This document shows, one piece after another, positions 8,023-17,493 of a stretch of DNA of 64,000 bases; the first letter of the stretch is position 1; every line of letters starts with the position of its first letter. Position numbers and translations under genes: made by a program. The stretch is taken from assembly GCA_018064605.1 (NCBI GenBank), contig JAGHUX010000005.1:372001-436000 (forward strand), in the 5' to 3' direction. This stretch comes from Candidatus Limimorpha caballi. GTDB lineage: Bacteria > Bacteroidota > Bacteroidia > Bacteroidales > F082. Under the pieces are notes generated by a model. The model had not been told where the DNA came from and did not search any database. It saw only the letters and a program-made list of their open reading frames with translations.

Positions 8023-8050
8023 GAAAAAGCCGCTTCACAGCGGCTTTTTC
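8023..8050. terminator. Bidirectional terminator between the 7145 gene and rplT
   Basis: GAAAAAGCCGC (8023-8033) and GCGGCTTTTTC (8040-8050) form a perfect hairpin with A/T tails on both strands, placed between two converging genes. Confidence 0.9.
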
Positions 8051-8071
8051 CTACACTCATTTTTGAAAACA

Positions 8072-8416
8072 TTATTTTATTTTTTCAACAATAGCTTTGA
8101 AAGCTTCCGGGTTGTTAAGAGCCAGGTCGGCGAGAACCTTGCGGTTGAGGTCGATGTTGGCTGCATGAATCTTACCCATGAATGTGCTGTACGTCATGCC
8201 GTATTCATGTGCTGCGGCATTGATACGAACGATCCAAAGGCTTCTGAAATCACGTTTCTTGGCCTTTCTGTCACGATAGGCGTAGGTCAGACCCTTTTCG
8301 TAGGAGTTCTTGGCCACTGTCCAGACGTTCTTACGTGCGCTGAACTGTCCTTTCGTCTGTTTTAATACTTTTTTGCGTCTTGCTCTTGAAGCGACTGCAT
8401 TAACTGATCTTGGCAT
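8072..8416 (-). CDS. rplT: 50S ribosomal protein L20
   Basis: The 114 residues match L20 throughout: [20 protein letters not shown] at the N-terminus and the [20 protein letters not shown] signature around residue 50. L20 binds 23S rRNA early in large-subunit assembly. In several bacteria it represses its own operon. It is the last gene of thrS-infC-rpmI-rplT, with a terminator 22 bases beyond its stop. Confidence 0.98.
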   Translation of the reverse strand: MPRSVNAVASRARRKKVLKQTKGQFSARKNVWTVAKNSYEKGLTYAYRDRKAKKRDFRSLWIVRINAAAHEYGMTYSTFMGKIHAANIDLNRKVLADLALNNPEAFKAIVEKIK

Positions 8417-8495
8417 AGTAATTAATTTTTATCCGTCAAAGCGCCCCGCGCGTCCGGGATCTTTTCCGCTCTGACAAGTTTAACAATTTTGTTGA

Positions 8496-8690
8496 TTACA
8501 TGAGAAGCATTTCTCTGACGGCTCCCATATTAGCCGGTTCGACAATTGTCTGATGTCCCAAAGCGCGTTTGCGTTTGTTGGTCTTCTTTGTCAGAATGTG
8601 GCTGTGGTAAGCATGCTTTCTCTTGATTAAACCGGTGCCTGTAACTCTGAAGCGTTTTTTGGCAGCGGATTTCGTTTTCATTTTTGGCAT
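8496..8690 (-). CDS. rpmI: 50S ribosomal protein L35
   Basis: This 64-residue basic protein begins [20 protein letters not shown], the standard L35 N-terminus. The ATG at 8690 is preferred over an upstream in-frame start at 8726, which would add 12 residues unlike the family. It lies between infC (38-base gap) and rplT (79-base gap). Confidence 0.97.
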   Translation of the reverse strand: MPKMKTKSAAKKRFRVTGTGLIKRKHAYHSHILTKKTNKRKRALGHQTIVEPANMGAVREMLLM

Positions 8691-8728
8691 TGTAAAAATA
8701 TTTTTAAAGTTACAAATGAGTGTCAATC

Positions 8729-9307
8729 TTATTTCTTAGGGGCTATCATCATCAACATGCGTTTCCCTTCGAGTTTCGGCAACGCCTCGACCTTGCCGAC
8801 ATCCTCAAGAGCCTGCGCGAACTTCAGGAGAATCAACTCCCCCTGGTCTTTATAGGCTATTGAACGACCGTGGAAAAACACGTCCACCTTAACTTTAGCA
8901 CCCTCTTCAAGAAACCGTTTCGCATGGTTCAACTTAAATTCAAAATCATGGTCATCGGTCTGCGGCCCGAGGCGTATCTCCTTGATGACCACCTTAGTCG
9001 CCTTCGCCTTGATTTCTTTCTGCTTCTTCTTCTGGTCGAAAAGGAACTTCTTGTAGTCCATAATCTTACAGACTGGCGGGTTTGCGCTCGGCGAAATCTC
9101 AACCAAGTCGAGACCTGCGTCCTCGGCCATCCTGACAGCCTCGCGAATCGGGTGAATCTCGTTGTCACCCGCATCGCCGACTACTCTGACCATCGGTGCT
9201 GTGATCCTGTTGTTTATGCGGTGCGGATCATCATTCTGTTGCTTCTTCGGAGGTCTGCCGTTATTGTTGCTGCTTGTGCTGCCTCCTTTGTTTACCTGAA
9301 GTGCTAT
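8729..9307 (-). CDS. infC: Translation initiation factor IF-3, predicted AUA start
   Basis: IF-3 binds the 30S subunit and checks start-codon and initiator-tRNA choice. The first in-frame ATG (9193) is inside the conserved N-domain: the codons before it read RINNRITAP, continuing to [12 protein letters not shown], the IF-3 hallmark. The frame is open back to a TAG at 9322-9320. Between that stop and the conserved region there is no ATG, GTG or TTG ahead of the N-terminal tail. The best candidate is ATA at 9307-9305, nine bases after a clear AGGAG (9321-9317). This gives 192 residues, a normal length. IF-3 genes in other bacteria use rare starts (AUU in E. coli) for autoregulation. Confidence 0.9.
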   Translation of the reverse strand: MALQVNKGGSTSSNNNGRPPKKQQNDDPHRINNRITAPMVRVVGDAGDNEIHPIREAVRMAEDAGLDLVEISPSANPPVCKIMDYKKFLFDQKKKQKEIKAKATKVVIKEIRLGPQTDDHDFEFKLNHAKRFLEEGAKVKVDVFFHGRSIAYKDQGELILLKFAQALEDVGKVEALPKLEGKRMLMMIAPKK

Positions 9308-9316
9308 AGTTTTAGT

Positions 9317-9321
9317 CTCCT
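9317..9321 (-). promoter_or_regulatory. Ribosome binding site deciding the infC start
   Basis: AGGAG on the minus strand lies nine bases from ATA 9307 and overlaps the in-frame TAG that limits the frame. No conventional start codon sits at a suitable distance, which supports ATA initiation. Confidence 0.65.
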
Positions 9322-9340
9322 ATGTTAGTTTAACAATATG

Positions 9341-11284
9341 TTAGTATTCCACTTTCTGTTCATCGACGACCTGGTCATTGACAAGTTTTATGAAGTCACT
9401 GACTGGCATTGAGCCGAGGTCACCTGTTCCGCGCTTGCGCACTGACACGAGGCCTTCGCCCTCCTCCTTCTCGCCGACGATGAGCATGTAAGGTATCTTT
9501 TTCAATTCGGCGTCGCGGATCTTGCGTCCAATCTTCTCGCTTCTGTCGTCGAGCAGAGCTCTGACTTCAGAATTCTTGAGTGCGGCGAGGACCTTCTCCG
9601 CGTATTCCTGGTACTTGTCGCTGATAGGCAGGACTATCGCCTGGTCAGGAGCAAGCCACAACGGGAAGTCGCCGGCGCAGTGTTCGAGCAGCACGGCCAC
9701 GAAACGTTCCATTGAGCCGAACGGCGCACGGTGTATCATGACCGGACGGTGTTTCTCGTTGTCCGAACCTATATATGTGAGGTCGAAACGCTCCGGAAGG
9801 TTATAGTCAACCTGGATTGTGCCGAGCTGCCATCTGCGTCCGAGTGCGTCTTTCACCATGAAGTCGAGTTTCGGGCCGTAGAACGCAGCCTCTCCGAGCT
9901 CCTCGGTGGCTTTCATCCCCTTTTCAGCGCAGGCTTCCCTGATGGCCTGTTCCGCCCTCTCCCAGTTCTCGTCCGTCCCGACGTATTTTGTCGTGTTTGC
10001 GGGGTCGCGCAATGAGATCTGAGCCTCGAAGTTCTCGAACTTCAGCGCCTTGAAGATTATCTCGATGATGTTCATCACGCGGATGAACTCTTCCTTTACC
10101 TGATCTGGGCGGCAGAATATGTGGGCGTCATCCTGAGTGAACGAACGCACGCGCGTCAATCCGTGGAGCTCGCCGCTCTGTTCATAGCGATATACCGTCC
10201 CGAACTCCGCCAGACGGAGCGGGAGGTCTTTGTAAGAGCGCGGCTGCCACTTGTAAATCATGCAGTGATGAGGGCAGTTCATCGGTTTCAGCAGATAAAT
10301 CTCGCCTTCTTCCGGTGTCGTGATCGGCTGGAAGCTGTCCTTGCCGTAATGATCCCAGTGACCTGAGGTTTCGTACAGTTTCTTGTTTCCGATATGAGGG
10401 GTCATGACCTGCTCGTAACCGTAATGTTTCTGAATCTTCGTGAGATATTCCTGAAGGCGAAGACGCAACGCCGTCCCTCTCGGGAGCCACATCGGAAGAC
10501 CTTTGCCGACCATGTCGGTGAACATGAACAGTTCGAGCTCGCGTCCGAGTTTGCGGTGGTCGCGTTTCTTGGCTTCCTCCAGAAGGACGAGATATTCTTC
10601 AAGGTCTTTCTTCTTCGGGAATGTAATGCCGTAGATACGCGTGAGCTGCTTGCGGGTCTCGTCGCCGCGCCAATATGCGCCGGCTATTGAAGTGAGTTTC
10701 ACCGCCTTGATGAACGATGTGTCCGGGATATGCGGCCCGCGGCACAGGTCGGTGAAAGCACCGCTCTTGTAGTATGTGATTGTCCCGTCTTCGAGTTCGC
10801 TGATCAGCTCGACCTTATATTCGTCGCCTTTGTCCTGGAAATGCTTGAGGGCGTCGGCCTTGCACACGTCAACACGTTCGAAAGCCTGCTTCTCTTTTGC
10901 GAGTTCCATCATCTTGTTCTCGATTTTCACGAGGTCATCCTCTGTCAGGGTGATGTCACCCGGGTCGATGTCATAGTAGAAACCGTTTTCGATGGCCGGT
11001 CCGATCCCGAACTTCACGCCCTTGTAGAGGCTCTCGATGGCCTCCGCCATGAGGTGTGCGGACGAATGCCACATCGTAGCCTTTCCTTCAGGGTCATTCC
11101 ATGTAAAGAGTTGAAGTTCAGCATCTTCATTCACAGGACGAAGTGCGTCCCACATCTTGCCGTTAACTTTTGCTGACAAAACGTTGCGTGCCAGACCTTC
11201 GCTAATGCTTTTAGCGACATCCATCGGTGTCACGCCTGCTTCAAACTGTCTGACACTACCGTCAGGAAACTTTATATTTATCAT
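9341..11284 (-). CDS. thrS: Threonyl-tRNA synthetase
   Basis: The 647 residues have the full class II architecture. There is a TGS domain at the N-terminus ([17 protein letters not shown]), the editing domain with [10 protein letters not shown] (about 73-82), the catalytic core with [11 protein letters not shown] (about 336-346), whose cysteine and histidines bind zinc, and a C-terminal anticodon-binding domain ending near [10 protein letters not shown]. It is the first gene of the translation operon with infC, rpmI and rplT. A TATTTTTG element lies about 30 bases upstream of its start. Confidence 0.98.
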   Translation of the reverse strand: MINIKFPDGSVRQFEAGVTPMDVAKSISEGLARNVLSAKVNGKMWDALRPVNEDAELQLFTWNDPEGKATMWHSSAHLMAEAIESLYKGVKFGIGPAIENGFYYDIDPGDITLTEDDLVKIENKMMELAKEKQAFERVDVCKADALKHFQDKGDEYKVELISELEDGTITYYKSGAFTDLCRGPHIPDTSFIKAVKLTSIAGAYWRGDETRKQLTRIYGITFPKKKDLEEYLVLLEEAKKRDHRKLGRELELFMFTDMVGKGLPMWLPRGTALRLRLQEYLTKIQKHYGYEQVMTPHIGNKKLYETSGHWDHYGKDSFQPITTPEEGEIYLLKPMNCPHHCMIYKWQPRSYKDLPLRLAEFGTVYRYEQSGELHGLTRVRSFTQDDAHIFCRPDQVKEEFIRVMNIIEIIFKALKFENFEAQISLRDPANTTKYVGTDENWERAEQAIREACAEKGMKATEELGEAAFYGPKLDFMVKDALGRRWQLGTIQVDYNLPERFDLTYIGSDNEKHRPVMIHRAPFGSMERFVAVLLEHCAGDFPLWLAPDQAIVLPISDKYQEYAEKVLAALKNSEVRALLDDRSEKIGRKIRDAELKKIPYMLIVGEKEEGEGLVSVRKRGTGDLGSMPVSDFIKLVNDQVVDEQKVEY

Positions 11285-11311
11285 GATTCAGATGTTTTCA
11301 AAAAAACTTTG

Positions 11312-11319
11312 CAAAAATA
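11312..11319 (-). promoter_or_regulatory. -7 element TATTTTTG for the thrS operon
   Basis: TATTTTTG on the minus strand lies 28 bases before the thrS ATG and matches the Bacteroidota consensus. No convincing -33 TTG at the ideal spacing is seen. Confidence 0.5.
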
Positions 11320-11419
11320 CACATTTTTACAACACCAATCCCACTGATTATCAAAAATTTTTAATCCATTTCCACATTCGGCAAATCTGATCTCCAATTT
11401 CTTCATTCAAACAATATAT

Positions 11420-13033
11420 CTAATTGATTTCCAATGTTTTAAGGTTTAACAGATTAATCGGATTTCCGTTGAAATTCGACACTTTTTTATTGACGAAACG
11501 CAGGACCTCGTCGTAAAACAGCACCACGACAGGCGATTCCGACATCATCAGGGAATCCATTTTATGATAAATCAACGCTCTGTCTTTCAAATCGTTAGTA
11601 GAAACAGCCAGTTCATACAGCCTGTCAAACTCCGCATTGGAGTAATGCGTGTAGTTCGGTCCGGCGGGCGCGAAATTCCCGGTCGTGAACAGCGACAGGT
11701 AATTCTCGGCGTCGGGGTAGTCGGCAACCCACGACGAGCGGAAGAACGGCAGCGAGCATTTCGCGCGTTTCTCGCGCATGGCCGCTGGCATCATCTCCTC
11801 GACATCGCAGATGACACCGATGTCATTGACCGACGACTGCACGAACTTCGCCAGATCCATGTATTCCTTCGTGGCATACAACTTTATCTCTTCGCCACCC
11901 AAACTGTATTTTTCGACAATCTCAAACGCTTTCCGCTGGTCGAAATGATAGCCGGACGTGCCGAGCGAGTCGTAGCCGGGGAGACCTTTCGGTATTATCC
12001 CGCCGTTTCCGGGCGTGCCGACGCCATTTCTCAGATAACGCAGCATCTTCTCTCTGTCAATCGAGTAATTCACCGCCTTACGCAACGCGACGGACCGTTC
12101 CTTGTCATCCTTTTCTTCTTGAGTATCAACATAAAATGACAGATATTCAGTATTCAGATACGGCTCTCTTATAAGGTAAAAATCATCTTTGTATTTGCCA
12201 CGCAAGCGTCCGTCACGGGTCAGCAGCTCGTCCTTATATCTCGCATCGACGCCCGACATGAAATCGGTCTTACCCTGAACAAATTCCATGAAGGCGACTT
12301 GCTTGTCGATGAGGAAACTTATCGACACGGCATCGATATGCGGAAGCCTCTTCCCGTTTGCCACCTCGAAATAACCCGGATTCTTTCTGAACACCAGACG
12401 GACACCTTCTTTCCAGTACTGGAACTTGAACGGGCCAGTCCCGACCGGATGCCGTCCGAAGTCATCACCATAATACTCAACGGCCTCACGCGGGACGACT
12501 GACAGGTACGTCATCGACAGAATCCCAAGAAAAGCCGGGAAACAATCCTTAAGTTCTATCTGGAAAACCGAATCATTGACGGCACGAAAGGCATATCCGT
12601 CCTCATCTTGTTTGACTGGTGAGAAAATCCATACTCCCGGAGAACTCAACTTACTGTCAACCAATCTGTTGAACGAATATTCAACATCACCTGCCACGAC
12701 CCTCCTGCCCTTCCCGCCAAAGCAACTGTCGGCATGAAAAAACACATCATCCCTTAAAATGAATGTATATGTCTTCCCGTCTTCAGACACCTCCCAACTT
12801 TTCGCCACCGACGGCACTATGTTCATCTCGTCATCAAAAGCCACGAGGCTGTTAAACAATTGGTTACACGCCCAGATGTGCGGCTGGTCCTTGGCATAAA
12901 TCGGGTCAAGCGTGAGGATGCCGGCCGCCTCGTTGTACTTGAAAATCTTGAGCCCGGCGGTCGGGTCATCTTTCCTGCCGCAGGAAATCAGCAGAAACGC
13001 GACAAAAACATATATGAGTTTTCTCATTTTCAT
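11420..13033 (-). CDS. Oligopeptide-type ABC transporter substrate-binding lipoprotein
   Basis: The 537-residue protein belongs to the SBP_bac_5 (OppA/DppA) family. The ATG at 13033 gives a clear lipoprotein signal, MKMRKLIYVFVAFLLISCGR, with lipidated Cys18. The longer upstream frame adds only shadow sequence. Family landmarks include WEVSEDGKTYTFILRDDVFFH and GDVEYSFNRL, typical of the N-lobe, and VGTGPFKFQYWKEG in the centre. It should be anchored to a membrane and bind peptides or similar ligands. No permease or ATPase gene is adjacent, so it is an orphan here. Its promoter region carries the GTAAC-N16-GTACTAT motif shared with the sigma-like locus. Confidence 0.9.
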   Translation of the reverse strand: MKMRKLIYVFVAFLLISCGRKDDPTAGLKIFKYNEAAGILTLDPIYAKDQPHIWACNQLFNSLVAFDDEMNIVPSVAKSWEVSEDGKTYTFILRDDVFFHADSCFGGKGRRVVAGDVEYSFNRLVDSKLSSPGVWIFSPVKQDEDGYAFRAVNDSVFQIELKDCFPAFLGILSMTYLSVVPREAVEYYGDDFGRHPVGTGPFKFQYWKEGVRLVFRKNPGYFEVANGKRLPHIDAVSISFLIDKQVAFMEFVQGKTDFMSGVDARYKDELLTRDGRLRGKYKDDFYLIREPYLNTEYLSFYVDTQEEKDDKERSVALRKAVNYSIDREKMLRYLRNGVGTPGNGGIIPKGLPGYDSLGTSGYHFDQRKAFEIVEKYSLGGEEIKLYATKEYMDLAKFVQSSVNDIGVICDVEEMMPAAMREKRAKCSLPFFRSSWVADYPDAENYLSLFTTGNFAPAGPNYTHYSNAEFDRLYELAVSTNDLKDRALIYHKMDSLMMSESPVVVLFYDEVLRFVNKKVSNFNGNPINLLNLKTLEIN

Positions 13034-13088
13034 ATTTTTTGCAAAAGTAGTCATTTTCATAACAGGCCAAAATTTATTTTTCACTGGC

Positions 13089-13116
13089 ATAGTACTTTTT
13101 TTTCGTAAAATGTTAC
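13089..13116 (-). promoter_or_regulatory. GTAAC-N16-GTACTAT promoter-like element (site 3)
   Basis: GTAAC (13116-13112 on minus) and GTACTAT (13095-13089) with a 16-base spacer lie 56 bases before the lipoprotein start. Boxes and spacing are identical to the two sites near 7.1 kb. Confidence 0.6.
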
Positions 13117-13151
13117 ACCGAATTTGCATATTTTTGCAAAAAAATTTTGGG

Positions 13152-13718
13152 ATGCGCATAAAAGAGATTAGTTCCGACAGAGGCATATTGATTATCAACG
13201 ATTTCGGCGACAGAACGAGAATCGTCCCGTTGAACGACCGCGACAAACTGTTGAGTTTCATGCGCTCTAACGCAACCAACGTGCCGCTCTTCCCGATGGA
13301 AGTGATTGACAGTCTCGCAAATGTGGCGTCGCACAAGGTCCAGATCAAGATTGAAACAAAGAAAATACTTGGCGAATGGCCGTATTTTGTCATTGACTTA
13401 AACTTCAGATACTCAAAAAGTTATGACATCTCTTTCGAGGAGCCGTTTTTCAAGCTCTCCCACCCTTTTGACGACGGCACCGATTTCTTCCGCCTTGAAT
13501 ATGAAGAGGTTGAAACCGATTTCATTCCAAACGGGAAATACCGCGGCGCACACGCACGTCGTTACAAGCTCGATGAAATAATGGAAAGACTTGAATTTCT
13601 CGCAAAAGATATTCCCGATCTGACACTGGAAGCGGTCATCCAAACCACAGCCGGCGAGGTTTACACGTCAGATAAAATAGCGGTCAGTAATATTATTCCC
13701 GCTGGCCCCGCGAATTAA
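13152..13718 (+). CDS. Hypothetical cytosolic protein
   Basis: I do not recognise this 188-residue protein. I chose the ATG at 13152 because upstream in-frame starts would run through the divergent lipoprotein promoter and encode unlikely sequence, and because TATTTTTG (13129-13136) is a good -7 element just upstream. It has no signal peptide or membrane helix. A strand-rich first half (GILIINDFGDRTRIVPLND, then WPYFVIDLNFRYSKSYDI) is followed by a helix with YKLDEIMERLEFLAKDI near residue 140. It is divergent from the lipoprotein gene and ends at a terminator. Confidence 0.7.
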   Translation: MRIKEISSDRGILIINDFGDRTRIVPLNDRDKLLSFMRSNATNVPLFPMEVIDSLANVASHKVQIKIETKKILGEWPYFVIDLNFRYSKSYDISFEEPFFKLSHPFDDGTDFFRLEYEEVETDFIPNGKYRGAHARRYKLDEIMERLEFLAKDIPDLTLEAVIQTTAGEVYTSDKIAVSNIIPAGPAN

Positions 13719-13759
13719 CTCGGAAAATTTATATGCGATAACCGAATCAGAGCAAAAAC

Positions 13760-13790
13760 AAAAGAAGGATGCCACAGACACCCTTCTTTT
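13760..13790. terminator. Bidirectional terminator
   Basis: AAAAGAAGG (13760-13768) pairs with CCTTCTTTT (13782-13790) between two converging genes. Confidence 0.8.
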
Positions 13791-13808
13791 GACGGAAATC
13801 TTTCCTTA

Positions 13809-14210
13809 CTACTCTTCGCAGGATTCATCTTCAAAGCATTCAAGCGGTGTATTGTCTCCCGATGGTTCCGATTTTTTCACGGCTTTACTCACATAGAGCA
13901 GCATCTGCGAGCATTCATCTTCTTCCACCGTCACACGGCCATCCCAATAATAGTAAAGATTTTCAGCATGATACTTATACGTGCCAGTTGGGACATCATT
14001 GAATGTCGCACAACCCGAATCGCCACAGTCCGGTGTCGAATAATAATATTTGGTGATTCTCTTATCAGAATCCCTGAATGTCACTGTGATGATTTTCGTA
14101 CTTTCATCCGTCCAGAATACGACATCACCTTTCGACACCAATTCGCTACATGATGGCAAGAAAATTGTCATGCCAAACATGAATAACGCACAATAAATAA
14201 TTTTTTTCAT
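13809..14210 (-). CDS. Small cysteine-rich lipoprotein, unknown function
   Basis: This 133-residue protein starts with a lipoprotein signal, MKKIIYCALFMFGMTIFLPSC, placing lipidated Cys at position 21. The mature part is strand-rich and contains a pair of cysteines in TPDCGDSGCATF and more in the acidic tail (ECFEDESCEE), so disulphides are likely in the periplasm or at the surface. GTYKYHAENLYYYWDGRVTV looks like an immunoglobulin- or PEGA-like strand pair. I cannot name a family. Confidence 0.7.
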   Translation of the reverse strand: MKKIIYCALFMFGMTIFLPSCSELVSKGDVVFWTDESTKIITVTFRDSDKRITKYYYSTPDCGDSGCATFNDVPTGTYKYHAENLYYYWDGRVTVEEDECSQMLLYVSKAVKKSEPSGDNTPLECFEDESCEE

Positions 14211-14500
14211 GACACTTTTGTCTTGTTATTAACCATCAGACACATCGGTTTTTGTTAATAAAAACTGTTACTTAGATGTATTTTCAATGAAAATCCTCAA
14301 ACTAAGATATGGTAGTCATTAGGTAATACGACTCATATTTTTCATCAGATTTTCAAAAGAATTTTACGCTGCAAAAGTAAAAAAAATTATTACAAAAAAA
14401 ATTTTTTGTAATATTTGTATACACGATTTCACCTCTTGTCAGTATTCTTTACAAACAAGTACATAGTTGTTTCACGCATAATAAAATCTGCCTGGCGATT
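14211..14500. other. Intergenic A+T-rich spacer, no gene seen
   Basis: No convincing reading frame or RNA. It contains the promoter region of the small lipoprotein gene. No clear lon terminator hairpin is visible. Confidence 0.5.
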
Positions 14501-16996
14501 TTACGCCTTGAATCCTGTCACTTTCTTGTGCGAATCGACGAGGAACTTGTTGTAATCCAAAGTATTAACATCCTGTTCCTTTTCAAGCGCAAGGTCCAAG
14601 ACATCCATCATGTTCTCGACGAAATGGAACTGAAGCCCTTCAACGTATTCCTGTTTGATGTCCATGAAGTCGGGTTCGTTGTCGCGTGACAAAATGACAT
14701 CTGTCACGTCGTTTCGTTTGGCCGCGAGCATCTTCTCCTGGATTCCGCCGACAGGCAGCACCCTTCCTCTCAACGTGATTTCGCCCGTCATCGCGAGTTT
14801 GTCCTTGACGCGCCGTTGCGTGAATGCGGATGTCAGTGCCGTGAGCATCGTGACGCCAGCCGACGGTCCGTCTTTCGGCGTCGCGCCTTCCGGGACATGA
14901 ATGTGGACGTTCCACTCCTCAAAGACAATCGGATTGATATTCAGTTGGTTGGCGTGCGACTTTATGAACTCGTACGCTATTGTAGCCGACTCCTTCATCA
15001 CTTCGCCGAGATTGCCGGTCATGTTGAGCATTCCGCGTCCGCGGCTCAGGCTCACTTCTATCGACAGTATCTCCCCGCCGACAGGAGTCCACGCGAGACC
15101 TATCGCGATGCCAGGTGTCGTGTGTCTCACCTCGTCTTCGTCGTGATGCATCGGGACGCCGAGTGTCTTCTTCAAATCATCAGCAGAGACCTTCCTGTCG
15201 TATTCGCCGCCGACGACCAGAGCCTTGGCCTTCTTACGGATCACATCGGCAATCTTTCGCTCCAGCGAACGGACGCCCGCCTCCCTTGTGTAGTCGTCGA
15301 TTATCTTGTAAATCATCTCTTCCGAGAACTGCACGTCCTTCGCCTTCAAGCCATGCTCTTTCAGCTGTTTAGGCACGAGATGACGCTTAGCGATCTCGTA
15401 TTTCTCCTCACGCAGATAGCCGTTCAGGTCGATGACTTCCATACGGTCGCGGAGAGCCGGATGTATTGTCTGAAGATTGTTCGCCGTGGCTATGAACATC
15501 ACCTTCGAGAGGTCGAAATCGAGTTCGATGAAGTTATCGTTGAAAGTGTTATTCTGTTCAGGGTCAAGGATTTCGAGCAGTGCGGCCTGCGGGTCGCCGC
15601 TGATGTTGTTGCTGCTCACCTTGTCTATTTCATCGAGCACGAAGACCGGATTCGACGACTTGGCTTTCTTCAGGTTTTGGATTATCCTGCCGGGCATCGC
15701 GCCGATGTAGGTCTTGCGGTGGCCGCGGAGCTCCGACTCATCGCGGACTCCACCGAGAGACATACGTATATACTTGCGTCCCAATGCCTTGGCTATCGAC
15801 TTCCCGAGAGACGTCTTGCCGACGCCAGGAGGTCCGACAAGGCAGAGAATCGGGGCCTTCATGTCGTTTTTCAGTTTCAAGACGGCGAGGTGTTCGATAA
15901 TTCTGTCCTTTATTTTGTCGAGCCCGAAATGGTCCTTGTCGAGGACTTTCTGTGCGTGCACGAGGTCGAAGTTGTCTTTCGTGTATTCGTTCCAGGGCAG
16001 TTCGACGAGGTATTCGAGATAGTTGTGCTGGACTCCGTAATCGGCCGACTGCGGATTGATGCGTTGAAGTTTCTTCAGCTCCTTGTTGAAGACCTCCGCC
16101 ACCTCTTTGTTCCATTTCTTCTTCGCGGCTTTTTCGGTCAGTTCCTTGACATCCTGTTCATTAGGCGTCCCTCCGAGTTCTTCCTGGATGGTACGAAGCT
16201 GCTGGTTGAGGAAATACTCACGTTGCTGCTTGTCCATATCGACCTTCACCTTGGTCTGAATCTGTTGTTTCAGTTCGACCATCTGAAGCTCGTTGGTGAG
16301 TATTTGCAGAAGTGCGGTGGCGAATTCTGTTATATCATTGATTTCCAGAAGTTTCTGGCGGTCTTCCATGTCAGCTATGATATTGCTGGCGATGAAATTG
16401 ACCATGAACCACGGGCTTTCAATGTTTTTTATCGCGAATGTCGCCTCGAAAGGCACGTTGGCCGACTTCTGCATGATCTGCACTGCCATGTCCTTGATAC
16501 TCTGTATCAAAGCCTTGAACTGTCGGTCTCGCGGTATGCTTTTCACCTCGCCGTATGGCGACACCCTGCCCCAGAGATAAGGCTCCGTCGCGGTGATTTC
16601 CTCAAGTTTGAAGCGTCGTTTACCCTGTATGATGACGGTAGTGTTCCCGTCGGGCATCTGCAGTGTCTTCATCACCTGCGCGATGGTGCCGATTTCGAAC
16701 ATGTCGCCTTGCTGCGGCTCCTCCACTTTCGCGTCGCGCTGCGTGATCACGCCGATGTCCACATGGTTCTTGTAGGCGTCCTTTATCAGCTTGATTGTCT
16801 TGTTCCTGCCCACGGTGATCGGGATGACGACGCCGGGGAATAGCACCGTGTTCCGCAACGGCATGACCGGAAGTTCGTCGGGCAGATTCTCTTCATTCAT
16901 GCGGCGTTCGTCCTCAGGTGAAAACAACGGGATGAACTCGCCATCGCTCTCGACGATGTCGCTGAAGATTATATCAGGATTTATCTGGTTGTCCAT
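14501..16996 (-). CDS. lon: ATP-dependent protease Lon
   Basis: Lon is a soluble AAA+ protease that degrades damaged and regulatory proteins. The ATG at 16996 (MDNQINPDIIFSD) is preferred to the longer frame from 17044, giving 831 residues, normal for the family. The N-terminal substrate domain starts with LPVMPLRNTVLFPGVVIPI. Walker A GPPGVGKTSLGKS (about residue 385 from this start) and Walker B PVFVLDEIDKV follow. The C-terminal protease domain has the catalytic serine in DGPSAGVTML (about 708) and the lysine further on. It is preceded by the L31 terminator, so it is transcribed separately. Confidence 0.97.
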   Translation of the reverse strand: MDNQINPDIIFSDIVESDGEFIPLFSPEDERRMNEENLPDELPVMPLRNTVLFPGVVIPITVGRNKTIKLIKDAYKNHVDIGVITQRDAKVEEPQQGDMFEIGTIAQVMKTLQMPDGNTTVIIQGKRRFKLEEITATEPYLWGRVSPYGEVKSIPRDRQFKALIQSIKDMAVQIMQKSANVPFEATFAIKNIESPWFMVNFIASNIIADMEDRQKLLEINDITEFATALLQILTNELQMVELKQQIQTKVKVDMDKQQREYFLNQQLRTIQEELGGTPNEQDVKELTEKAAKKKWNKEVAEVFNKELKKLQRINPQSADYGVQHNYLEYLVELPWNEYTKDNFDLVHAQKVLDKDHFGLDKIKDRIIEHLAVLKLKNDMKAPILCLVGPPGVGKTSLGKSIAKALGRKYIRMSLGGVRDESELRGHRKTYIGAMPGRIIQNLKKAKSSNPVFVLDEIDKVSSNNISGDPQAALLEILDPEQNNTFNDNFIELDFDLSKVMFIATANNLQTIHPALRDRMEVIDLNGYLREEKYEIAKRHLVPKQLKEHGLKAKDVQFSEEMIYKIIDDYTREAGVRSLERKIADVIRKKAKALVVGGEYDRKVSADDLKKTLGVPMHHDEDEVRHTTPGIAIGLAWTPVGGEILSIEVSLSRGRGMLNMTGNLGEVMKESATIAYEFIKSHANQLNINPIVFEEWNVHIHVPEGATPKDGPSAGVTMLTALTSAFTQRRVKDKLAMTGEITLRGRVLPVGGIQEKMLAAKRNDVTDVILSRDNEPDFMDIKQEYVEGLQFHFVENMMDVLDLALEKEQDVNTLDYNKFLVDSHKKVTGFKA

Positions 16997-17042
16997 GAAT
17001 AACTTTTTAAAATTACGGCGCGGCACTACCAATAATCGTGCC

Positions 17043-17072
17043 AAAAAAAACCCTTGTCATTTCTGACAAGGG
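17043..17072 (-). terminator. Terminator after rpmE2
   Basis: CCCTTGTCA (17051-17059) and TGACAAGGG (17064-17072) form a 9-bp stem with a four-base loop. On the minus strand it is followed by eight T's, between rpmE2 and lon. Confidence 0.9.
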
Positions 17073-17113
17073 CAAAAACTTCATTATGAAAAATTTAACA
17101 AACCTATTCCGAT

Positions 17114-17380
17114 TTATTTTTTTCTTGCCTCCTGAAATTTCTTGTACTTGTTGTTGAACTTATCAACGCGACCTGCTGTGTCAACAAGTTTCATCTTACC
17201 TGTGTAGAACGGGTGTGATGTGTTTGAAATTTCAAGCTTCACCAATGGATATTCGTTTCCGTCTTCCCAAACAATTGTTTCCTTGGTGTTTATTGTCGAA
17301 CGTGACATGAATGCGTGGTCATTCGACATGTCTTTGAATACTACAAGACGATAATTTTTTGGATGTATATCTTTTTTCAT
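17114..17380 (-). CDS. rpmE2: 50S ribosomal protein L31, type B
   Basis: This 88-residue protein begins [19 protein letters not shown] and carries [25 protein letters not shown] family sequence in its middle. The CxxC zinc-binding pairs of type A L31 are absent, so it is the zinc-independent type B form. It is monocistronic with its own terminator. Confidence 0.97.
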   Translation of the reverse strand: MKKDIHPKNYRLVVFKDMSNDHAFMSRSTINTKETIVWEDGNEYPLVKLEISNTSHPFYTGKMKLVDTAGRVDKFNNKYKKFQEARKK

Positions 17381-17493
17381 TTCGTGTATAATTTTCCTTT
17401 ATTTCGAGCGGCAAAAATACAACTTTTTATCATACAAAACTCAAATTTTGAAAATTTTTTGCATTTTTTTTATTCATATTGATTTTCAATAAT

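Noticed and set aside
8729..9193. infC starting at the first ATG (154 residues)
   Set aside because: It would remove the conserved IF-3 N-terminal segment RINNRITAP, which is clearly encoded upstream in the same frame.
14324..14335. TAATACGACTCA, identical to the first 12 bases of the phage T7 promoter
   Set aside because: The match stops before CTATAG and there is no T7-like polymerase or phage context. It is a chance match in an A+T-rich spacer.
14816..16843. 675-codon open frame antisense to lon
   Set aside because: It lies entirely within lon, has no family features and follows lon codon periodicity. It is a shadow of a well-supported gene.
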